From Mesocentrotus franciscanus (Eukaryota > Echinodermata > Echinoidea > Camarodonta > Strongylocentrotidae), in contig CP137679.1 in the NCBI GenBank assembly GCA_037976565.1, positions 12,282,651 through 12,346,650 of the forward strand: a DNA stretch of 64,000 nt. Reading direction: 5' to 3'. Positions 43,178 through 55,100 of this stretch are shown piece by piece. How positions within the stretch are numbered: the stretch's first letter is position 1; the number at the start of each line of letters is the position of its first letter. The position numbers were made by a program, and so were the translations under genes. Under the pieces are notes generated by a model, which ran no database searches, was not told the origin of the DNA, and worked only from the letters and a program-made list of their open reading frames with translations.

Positions 43178-46100
43178 ATTCCATGTCCTTACAAGTTGAA
43201 TATTGTATTTGAGGTGTCTGATGTAATGTTTGCATTTTACTATGAATAGAAAATCCATGTTACTATGGTAACAGTGTACAGTACAAAAGCCAGTCAGTAC
43301 CAGGTGCACATCATCTGTACATTATATGGCCCTATTGATTTAGGATCAAGAGTAGACAGAGTGTTTGTAATGTACATTTGAACAGTTGGAATGTCTCCAT
43401 GGAACTACAGTACATGTATGGTATACTAGTAGACTGCAGGCAAGAACTAATCTATAAACTTAAAGTCTAGACCCTCAAAATTTGGAGGTTTTTACACACA
43501 GGCACAGCTCATGCATACATGTACAGGCTGCAAAAAGTTAAATCCAGAACCCCTTCCAAAACAGTTTGTGAGGAGCCCTGATTTATGCATACAATACATG
43601 TACATGTACAGAAATTGAAATTGAAATTGATTGAATACAAAGAGTATAAAAAACAAGAAATGCCATTGTTCATAAAATCTTACATCAAAATATTTGTAGT
43701 AACAGTGTTGACCAAATTTTTCCAAAATGTACGACAACAGTTAATATATTTTACAAAACAATTAACACTGTCCTTTTATCAAAAGCAATCTTCATAAAAG
43801 TTAGATTTTCATTTGTACAACCCTGTAGTTGGATGTGGGAAAGATTACTAATTTACTATGTACTTGTCGTTCAAATTTTGTGTTTAGAAAGAGTATCTGA
43901 TTTTTGGCACATACTTGTAATTTTGATTTAATAATTAATATTCTGCTTTGATAAATTACAAAAATGATAATTAATTTTAACTACATGTACCCAGACTTTC
44001 TGTCTCATTTTCTAACACTGTGATTCCATAAAGGCTGAGTCACAACACTGATATGTCTTCTAAGCCTCGGTGATCAGAATTTTATCCTTGCAGGAATCGG
44101 TTCTCAGACAGGTATTAACCACAGTACTCTTAGATGACCTAGATATCATATCATACATTCCTTACTCATTACAAACACTTTAGGGTGGGTTTCTCCCCAA
44201 AATATAAATGGCAATCCATACACTGTACATCGTTCAAGCAATAACCACTAATACAGGTAGATGTACATGTAATAAGTAATTTAACTGACTTTGGTCGATT
44301 TTCTTCAATGTGTCCTGAACAAGATATCTGTACATGTTTTTTTCCTCCATATTTCATCCAAAAATTAAAAATATATCTTGATATTACTTTTTAGTATAAT
44401 AATTAAAAAAATTAATGTGAAATAAAATGAAGAAATTTTATAATGCAGTGTATGAGAAACATTGCATGGAATTGCCCAGTTAAATACATGCAAACTACAA
44501 ATACATGCGCACTATACAAGCAAATTATCTGTTTTACAGTGATGTACATGTATACATTCTAGGTTTGTATACGTTCATGTACATGTACATTGTATGTGTG
44601 TACATGTACGGTATTAAAGTAACTTACAAGGTACTTGTACTTTGATGTTTTGGAAAATGATACTGTTGACTATTTTATAAATATACAAATGTAGTATAAA
44701 TATTTTGTCTGTCTGTAAGAAGGGCATTTGTCAGGGATGCCAGTTTTCAGGCAAAAGCCTGAATTCAGGCCCTGGCAAGTTATTTTCAGGCCATAGTTTA
44801 GGCTTTTTTGTGTACAAAATAGCTCATTCTATGTGATTTTCAGACCCTCTGATCAATGCTAACTGGCATCCCTGATTTCTATGCTAAATAATGAACGTTA
44901 TGAAACACCCCTCTGGGCTCTAGATGTTAAAGGAGATGTTTATCTAGATCATCTGCTTATTCTGCTATAGATCTTGCATGGTAATACCTGTCTCAGGAAC
45001 AGATTCCTGTTAGGATAACATTCTGATTAGCATGACTCAGACAACCTATTGGTCCAGTGAGTCAGCCAAACTGGAGACAATATTTTGTTGTTTTAGTCCC
45101 ATTTTCAACTTCTTAAAGGGCAATCCAACCTTTGTAATACAAGTTCATGAATGTATGATTATGAAATATAAAAGAAACAGAATGGCAAAAGTTTGAAATC
45201 CATGTAAATCGGACCGACGATAAGAAAGTTATGAATGATTGAAATATGAGATCACTAAATCGAATCTCAAATACTTACAGTAGTAGGCAATTTGGACAAT
45301 GAATTGTGATATGTGTCTTGCACAAAAATATCATTAATTTCTGTTTTTCTCTTAAGTGCCAAGTTCTCCCTTGGTGTACTACTCAAAATATATTATGTAT
45401 AGCCTAAATACATGTACATGTGTCCTCTTAAAAGAAAAGACCCTCCTGAGTCATACAGGGTGTACATTTTGAAAAATTGACATTTTTAAGCAGTCATTTT
45501 GTGTGTTGAAACTTGAAATAAATGAGAAAGTTGTTCAAAATTTGGTCACATTGACATTACGGATTCAGCCAAACTTTTTTGTCCAATTTCGTTCAAACTT
45601 TCCCAGTTTGCTTCTCTGTTTTTTCTGCTTTTTTTTCAGAGAAGTTGTCTATTAATATAAGTTTGGATTTTCCTTTAAGCGCATAAAAACATAAAAAATG
45701 CAATCATTTCCTGGTCTGTTGAAACCTGGGTAAATATTTGCAAATTTATGTTTTGTTTGCTTTTGCGTGACACAATGAAGTGATTGTCAGTATGTATGTA
45801 GTTATGCATATTGTGCCAAGAGCCTGACTAAATATTGCCATGTTTCTGTTTTGGACCAAGTTTTATTTGCTTTCAGTGATGATGAAAGAAGTTGACTGAA
45901 CTTTAGTCATTTGGGTGTCGACCTGTTTTTCAATAGGGACTTTTAGATTTTACACGACGAGAACGTGGACTGCCACGGTGACATCCTTTTAAGGTAATGT
46001 GACGTCCTTTTAAGGCACTGCCGGGCACGGGCCAGTGCCTTGAAAGAATGGCACACGTGGCAGTCCACTACGTCGACATGCAAATCTAAAAGTCCCTATT

Positions 46101-49100
46101 ATTTCTATTTCAACGGATAAGACAAGTTGTTCGTAAAGTTAGAATGTATTTTCTTTTACCTCTTTTCATGAAATGATTGTGACAATATGATTTATTCGTG
46201 AGATACAAAGTTACATGTATGATATTTTCGGGACTTATTAAGCAATCTAAACATTCATAGAGATGGAACTGGAACTATAGCTGTACATGAATATGTACTT
46301 TGTAGATCTCTAATTTTGTACACTCAAGCAGTGCCTGTGATCTGAAGCTGAGCTGACACCAAACATAAATTGTGTAAACTGACCTTTCCCAAACTACAGG
46401 GGTGTACATGTACACTGTACATGTATTTTTCTTTATACAATGTTCCTTTATACGACATTCTTATCCCATGTGTATTGTATGCCCCCTTTCATTATACAAG
46501 GACCTTTTTATGTTTCTTTGTACACATTTTGTCAATGTTTACTTAAGTGTAAATGAGCTGTAATTTTAATTTTTCACACTATCAGAATTCATCATGTACA
46601 ATTCTCGTATACTGTAGTCATTTAATTTTCCCCTAGTCTGAACGTCAAGTTGTATAAAGCATCGTTTTGAATGAAAACTTGATAAAGTATCAGGGCCCTG
46701 TTCAAGTCTGAAGGTCGTAACTTACGAAAATCGTATGACTGGGCGGGGCTTACCATGAGCACTCACTGTTGATTGGTCAGCTGTTATGTCAGTGGACCTC
46801 TTCAAAATTATTTTCTTTGTAAGATGTTTTTATGTACAATGTTTTTTTTAGTCTGAATGCTCTTTTTGTTTAATACACAATGATTTTTGTATACAACGTT
46901 TCCTTAAAGGTAATGCAAAGTTTTGGGAAATTTTGAAATTGGATGGATAGTAATTCTTTAAATTTTGGATATATTTGGATGCCCCTGTGGATGTATTATA
47001 AGCACTAAAAAATTTAGCCCCTAAAACACTTCTGCTTTCGAGCAAATTGAATAATCAAAATTTACCGGTGCTCCCGGTAAATTTCAAATATTTCAAATAG
47101 TGCCTAGGCCATTCCATGTTAGCTGCGACCATGAAAATCTCAGAAGATGCAGTTCTGATATATAACTTCCAAACGGGAATAGCAAATCGGTCGATTGTAG
47201 TCAAGAAACATTGTTTTAAAGCTAAAGTAATATCAGTCTTGAGAGGGCGCTATACAACATAAAGAGTTTATTATTTACAATTTCATCACTTTAGAGTCGA
47301 CTTCAACTGCGACAACGATCATTGAATATTGTAAAATCGGAAGTGCTTCCAATATGTTTATTTGAACCAAATTCATGACCCCATACCAAAACTTTGTAAT
47401 ACCTTTAAACTTTTCTTTAAACAAGTTTTATCATTTTGATGTAGTCTGAACATACTATTTATCTCAAGAGTTGACTGGGTTCAGGAACTTCAGGGGCGGT
47501 GTCAGGCATGCATTTTTTCTTGTCAGGAATATTATCAACTTTCTCAAGATATGTAGCCTCGAGGGTTTATGGCAGATTAGGGAAGGGTCAGCACTTTGAC
47601 CTTAAATGACCTCTAGTGCTGTAAGCATGTTCTCTATCTGAGTGAGAATGTATTTGAATTGCAATATTTCTTTGTAGAAGTCATATTTGAAGCTCATATT
47701 TTGAATATATAGCGACATGGAACTCCTTATATACAGTACATCAAGAGCAAAAGATTATTTGGGGATTGGTACACTTTAAAGGAAACCTCATCCCAAGAAA
47801 TAACTTAAGTTATTCTGAGAGATTTATTATATTCTTGCCCATTAATCTACAAGATTCCCCACCAAAGCGTATGAGAGAGGCATAAAGCAAGAATAATGTA
47901 CAGTTTCTCAGGAGGACATTGGCATCGCCATTTTCTTGATAACGTGATGAACTACATGTATGTGAAGTCGTTTATCAAGTAAATGTATTCAAATTTATGG
48001 ACGCTTTCTTTCCAGGTGTGTGTGGTGATAAAGCATTTCATTCACCTGCTATTATCCTTTGTACTACAATTGCAAGAATGCAAATTGCATAATTTATATT
48101 TTATATAAGTGCTCTTCTGTGGTAAAGGTTTCCCATATAAAATGAAATAGATTCATCAACTGGTAGTATTTTGAAATGAATTAGTTACAGTTGTTCCCCT
48201 GTTATATATTTTTCATCAAATGTAATTTCAGTCTTCTCAGCTATGATTTGTCCTCATTGAAAAGTAAAGGTTTTGTTATTGATTTAAAAAGTCTTTCCAA
48301 CTAAAGCTTGGTGCATGATACATGTACAACTCCGCCTGGTACGTCACATTTTCAAGAAAATGGCTGCGCCCATGTCATGCTAAAAGGCATCACATCATGC
48401 CAAGAATATCTTCATTTATATATATCTTGTGCATTTTCGTAAGGAATATTGTACATCAAAGGGCATGAAATTCATGAATACATCTATTGTTTTCAGAATA
48501 CCTACATTTATTCTTTGGGGTTAGGTCTCCAACTCTCTAGTAAGGGTTAATTCCCTTGTACATGTACTATAGACCCAACAACTGTAAACAATGACCCATC
48601 ATGCAACTACCAGACATTTTCAATAATTTATTTCAGTGTGTCCGCAATCTGAAAGGGATGTCTTGGTGTTTGCAAGGCCTGTCACAATGTACCGGATGAT
48701 TGAAGACTTTGTGTCAAACGGAATGGAAAGCTTTTTTGACGGGTGCAGTAATTGTGAATTACAATAGGGCAACTGATGACAAGTTTGGCACTCAAAATGG
48801 AGGTTAAAGCTTTACTGAGTACAGTCTACAGACACTGCCTCTTGGATTGAAAGAATCCCCTTCAGTACTGACAGTAGAGGTCTAGACTTAAACACACAAA
48901 AAAAAATTAGAAGAGACTCAAGAGAGAGGAAAAAAAGAGGAAATTGTACTCAGTTCGATATATATATAGATGAAATGTATGTACTTCTAGAATGTACAGT
49001 GTATGATGTTTGTTGTTAGGGCATCTATAGCATATATCTGGTTAAGATGTATGCAGTTTATATATTCAGGTCTTAATCTTATAAGTTACATTTAGATATA

Positions 49101-52100
49101 AACTACACAAATATAGCAGAGACACGTCCCAGCTTATAGAATGCAAGTGCAAGACTTTCCCAACTTTTCCTTCAACGTTACTTCCAACTTTACTTCCAAA
49201 TGTACCTGTGTATTAGATACCAATGTTTGCTGGCATAGCCTCCTACAGGCAAGGCTCAAATTCCATTTTGTTTCCTCCTTATAGTCGCACCCTCTTATAA
49301 AGTGACCCCATGATTGTCGTTGCATGACTGGATGCAGGGTCGATCTAGGGATACATACAAGATGGGTTGAATTTCACCACTCCTTGGCACATTTTTTTGC
49401 CCCTTGTTTTATCGGGTGTCAGGTTTTAGAGGATTTGCATGGCCAACTTTCCGTGAAATGTCTGAAATCGTGTGATTTTAAAAAAAAAGTTGAATCTTTG
49501 AATTTTTTAAAGGAATTGTATGATGATCATAAGTTACTCAAAAAATTCTTCCCACGTAATATATACTTGGTGCAGAGCAAATCAGCATGGGGTCTGTTAC
49601 GAGCTCAAAGGGCATTACCGGTATTAAAACACAAAGGCCACATCTACACCTGTAGTGATAACTACATGTACATGTATGTATTGTAATAAAGTCGTATAGA
49701 ATCTAATGCCCTTCTGGCTCTCAGCAGACGATATACATGTCATGTTTGTTACTGGCCGATGATCTTTAAAGTGACTCGGTGACATTGCCTCAGATTCTGA
49801 AACAAAATCCTGGATTTACATGTAGCTCATGCTGCAATCATAATTATAAACCTTTAGGTCAGTCAGGAATCTCATGACTTTTACAAGCTGATCGCCTGTC
49901 TGATTATCAAGATATTTATGATTGGAAATCGAAATTTTTATTTTTCGTTTTCCCAACAGTTTTTATAACACTACAGTCTATTGGGGAAAATGAGTCTGGT
50001 AAAACCTGTCACTCAAAGATTGTTACTTTTTTGAGGCAATTCATGATCATTTTGAATTTGCATTTATTTAGGGCTTCAATATTTAATACACCATGTCACA
50101 GACACTAATAACATGTAGGGCCATGCATCTCAGATTTAAAATTGTTAAACGATGCCTTTAATAGCACTTGAAATACATGTACTTGGATAAAATCCATGAC
50201 CATGTCTTTTAATAAAAAAGATGCCAGTATTTGAAAAAGGTACTCCTAAACCAAAATGATATTGACAATGTTGTACATGTATTTCCACCTGTGTACCAGT
50301 ACCAGTACCAATGCAATATTTTCCAAATCATATGAGTATTATGGCTCCATTGTGCGTGCAGAATTTGCAGAATTTTAATTAAGTGGCCCATTGTGTACTG
50401 AAGTGAATCATTCATTTATTCATTCATACGAGGGTCACGCCCAACTTGTTATTAATAATCAACCCGTCTGTCACATGTCTATTGTTTTCTCTGTTTAGAG
50501 TAGAATCGTATCGGAGTGTTGTGGGTTTGTTTGTATTCATACATGTGGGTTTATTTAAATGAAAATGTCAGCAGCGTAATGTACATGTACAGTTAATAAT
50601 TAAATTATTCATACCCTTTTCAAGTTTTGTAAATTTTTAATTATGTTAATAATTGATTTGTCTAGATTTATGTTTTTGAGAATGTGACAAGCTTACATGT
50701 ACATGTACATCTAAAAGTATTCAACAAAGGCCCTAATTCAACCAGTCAACCTTTCATTCTTGAGTTACTAAAAAAAATACAAAAAACATCAAATTTACCA
50801 GGGGTATGGTTAATTCAGTTGTAACATGTATGTGTACATGTACCTCAAATATGGGCATATACATGGCACAAAGCAGTCTATCGGCTGAATGGAAATTACG
50901 GAAAACAGAGAATAATCATTACATTCAGATTTGACAGCTGATCATGCATGGTTATTGATTGATACATGTACAATACATTACATGCTGTCTGAAACAGTAA
51001 ATAAATGTTCATTGGGGATATACCGTAAATCTGTGTATAAGACGCACCTTTTCCCGCCGAAAAAAATTTGAAAGTCGGGGGTGCGTCTTATACACGGACC
51101 GTACAATTTTTTTTTTTTTTTTTTTTTTTAAGTTTCGATTTATGCCCCTCCACCTGGCACTGTGTCTGGCAATGTCCCCCAGCTCAGTCATACCACTCGG
51201 AAACTAGAACAACACTACCTGAATGTCCGGATTTCTGTTTGGACTTAGAGGAAAATTTGTCTGTCATCTTTAGTTGTAAAACAAATGTTCATTATTCTGA
51301 TACTTCATTCAACATTGTTACTATTATTTGTGAAATGTTCATTATTCTGATACTTCATTCAAAATTGTTACTATTATTTGTGAAATGTTCATTATTCTGA
51401 TACTTCATTCAACATTGTTACTATTATTTGTGAAATGTTCATTATTCTGATACTTCATTCAATATTGTTACTATTATTTGTGAAATGTTCATTATTCTGA
51501 TAACTTTATTCAACATTGTTACTATTATTTGTGACAAGTTCACAAGCAAAAATTGGCGCCTCCAACTGCAGTTCGCAGTAAAATGAAGGTCCTTCCCCAC
51601 GTGGGTTTTTTAACACGGACCTGGCTTGCTGCCTACAGAGTCTGGCAAAAAAACAAAAACAAAAAACAAAAAAAAAAATTTTTGTTCTTGACCCCCAAAA
51701 TAGGGGTGCGTCTTATACACAGAGATTTACGGTACATTTGTACATGTACATGTGTATTATGTACATGTATGAAATAAAGACATATATTATTTCCTCACAT
51801 ACACCTGGGCTGCACACCAACTTTTTTGGGAAGGAGATCCTGTTTTAGGTTTTTAAAGTCTGTATGCACAAGACCTACATGTATGTAAAAAAACTGTTGA
51901 AATTTTGGGGGTCCAGACCAAAGTTTTGGGCACCCATGTGTTCCGGGCCCCTGTTGCTGTCGAGCCCTGCATACAAAAATGTATTCATGTGTATGTAAAA
52001 ATGCCTTATTTCCTAAATTTGTTACATTTATTCACACTATAAAGTGTACATGCCATAAAGGTACATAAGGTGTACAGGCCACGCTTTCTTGTACCTGGAC

Positions 52101-55100
52101 AGTTGTATGTCAAAAAAAATATAAGGATTTGTGTTTTGTTTACAAATACGAGGGTACAATTTATTATTTCAATATCATACATTTACATACAACCATACAT
52201 TTACATACCACCATGTTATTTTCTTTGGTACTCTCGCATTTTAATATGATCATAATTCCACTCAGTTTCCCTAAGAAAGTTCCACTCAGCTACATTGTAT
52301 ATTAAAGTACAGTGTGTACATATACATGTAGTTATTTGTGTGAGGTGTTCATGAGTCCACATGTCAGCTGAGGAAATTATATTTTCACTGTAAAATCTTT
52401 ACATTTATTTGTTTTCTTTATCCTCATCTATACCATAGCGCTGGTGCTTCATACGGTTTTATCACAGACTCAAGTACCACAGAACCTGGTCTACTTCAAC
52501 GGCACAGCGACCGTCGAAACCAGCACAATATTCTCTCCTCAAGGACAAATAACCTTACAATTCAGGACTTGCACTGGCGGCGAGCTTTTCTCGCAGACTA
52601 ATGGTGATCAGTCGATCGCAGTGAGCGTAAACGAAACAGGCTCCATCCGCATCCGCTGGAACAGTGGTTCGGGCGTGAAGGAGACTGCCGTAGGTGAAGG
52701 GTTCAACGACAACCTGTGGACAATCGTTGATTTTGTGTATGTTGGAGATTCCGTGGTGCTGAGGGTGCGGGATGAGGCCATCGAGCTGGCGACATTCATC
52801 AGGAACCCAACGCTTCTGGATCTGGCTTTGTCTCCGGTGATGGTCCTTGGGACGGGCTTTACAGGGTGCATGGAAGAGATAGTGGGGATCGATTTTGCCA
52901 ACGCAGTGTCCTGGCTGAACGCGAGATGGGGAGTCTGCCCTCTTGATCAAGACATCGGATGTGGTAAGTGACAGAGTACCAGTATGGTTCAAATCCTTTA
53001 GGTACTGGTAGAATAAAAAACTAAATGGACAAATTCGAAATTGTGTTAACAGTCACCATGTTTGCAGCAAGAAAGTTTTACAGATTATAAAAAAAGAAGA
53101 TTTCTGGGGTTAAAAAACCACTCATGAAGTTTTGTGCCCAAGCCCCCCCCCCCCCAAAAAAAAACACCATGCTTCACTGCCTTATGGCCCTTTCTGCTGA
53201 AAGCCTGGATGTCTCCCCTATGGGGGCTGGGACAGGTAACAGGATAGATATAGGAATGTGCTGCATTTGACTTATAGAATGAAATATTTGCTTCCAAACT
53301 TTGAAGGACCTCAAGACCCTTGTGCCAGTCAACCGTGTCTCAACAATGGAGTATGCAGCAGTGACGGTATCGGATTCACCTGCCAGTGCACTTCAAGATT
53401 CAACGGCACCACCTGTGAAAGTGATCTAGGTAAGTCACCATGTTGTCCAAAGAACCTCACGAATCTAGAGGTACCTGCTGAAACCGAAAGATTGAATGGT
53501 ACAGTGTGCTTGCTGAGGATTAGCAGACACATACCTGCCTCAGTCACTGTGCAAGGTACATTGTATGAACTGTCCGGTCTGGAGACTTCATTAACTTACA
53601 TGTACACCCTGTACTATTTCTCCAAGACATTCTTGAGCATTGGTGTGGGCAAGTCCAAGGTATTTCGTCATTTGGTGTCCCGTGCATCAATCACCAAGTA
53701 TTGTAGAGTTCTGAACATAAATTGACTTTAAATGTGTCTTTTCGCTTCGTATTTGGAGGTGTCGTGGTCTAGTGGATACGTCACCGGACTGTTGATCATA
53801 TGGTTAGCAGTTGAGTCCCGTGGCAGCACTAATGTCCTTTGGCAAGACATTAATCTACATTTGCCACACTCCACCCAGTGGTGGTAAATGGTTACCTGGC
53901 AGGAATTAATTCCTTGAAATGCAAGAGTGCCATGATGGCAGCCATGCTAAAGCCGGGGTAATAATTATGGAACGCCAGGAGCGTCAAATCTGACAGACAT
54001 GAGCGCTATACAAGAACCCACTATTATTAGAAGTAGTATTATTATTTAATCTGATAAAAGCTTTAGTAGGGCTTTTAACTTAATTAATGATCAGGTATGC
54101 TGAGCTCTTAGATGTGGCCTGTGACGCGTTATGAGACAAAGTAGCTTGGACTTTATTTATGCTGATTATTAAAAGGCATTGTTTAGCAATGCCAAATCTG
54201 AGATGCATGGCCCTACATGTTATCAGCATCTGTGATATGGTTTAATTTTGAAGCCTTAAAAACACTGCGCTTCAAAATGATCATGAAGTGCCTCAAAAAA
54301 GTAAAAACCTTTGAGTGACCGGTTTTACCATACTCATTTTCCCCAATAGACTGTAGTGTTATAAAAACCGTTTGGAAAAAGGTTTTTGAAATTTCGAATT
54401 CCAACCATAAATATCTTGATAATCAGATGGGCGAATGGCTTGTAGACATCATGGGATTCCTGACTGACCTACATGTACATGTAAAGGTTTATAATTATGA
54501 TTGCAGCATTAACTAAATCTAGGATTTTGTTTAGAATCTGAGACAAAAATACCCAATCCCTTTAAGCATTGGCTTGAAAGAGCCTGTGCTTGTAGACTAC
54601 ATCAGACAGAGTGGTACCTGGGCCCTGTTTCATAAAACTTGTTATCAATAACAAGTCACAATAGCTGTTACACTGTATAAGCTACTGAAATCATGGCATT
54701 TGATTGGCTGAGAACAAATTTGTCATAGCAATTTAAGCATTTGTTATTGATAACAAGTTTTATGAAACGGGGGCCTGGACATCCTAATAATCAACGTGAA
54801 GTCAGAATACCAGTCAGGTAAAATACAAAAGAGATTATTGGGATAAGAGGCCATGAAATGAAGATTAACAAATCCTGTGAAATGTTTCTTTTTATCAAAG
54901 GCATTCGTTTCTTTCTTTTTGTAGGTGCTCTTTGCAGCAACCCATCATTTGCTCTGGACTGCGTTAACGGTGCCTGCATCGAGGATGGGGTGTCCAACAT
55001 CACCTTCTGCAGGTGCAACTCTGGGTATGGAGGACTGGCATGTAACACCAGCTCCACCCTGTGCGACAATAACCCCTGTGGTGCCAGCGGCGAGTGCCAG

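Larger units (their letters stand above)
36554..52438 (+). other. crb: crb intron 1 (15.9 kb), repeat-rich
   Basis: No exon-like sequence recognised. It holds at least ten mobile elements or tandem repeats listed separately, and many TACATGTA palindromes. Large first introns of developmental genes often carry enhancers; none can be pointed to here. Confidence 0.6.

Noticed and set aside
49324..49686. 120-codon plus-strand frame in crb intron 1
   Set aside because: No recognisable domain, no splice-phase partner, ends in a TACATGTA repeat, and composition is like the surrounding intron.
51284..51537. Regular 51-bp repeats considered as a CRISPR-like array
   Set aside because: Units are contiguous with no unique spacers, in a eukaryotic intron; it is a minisatellite.
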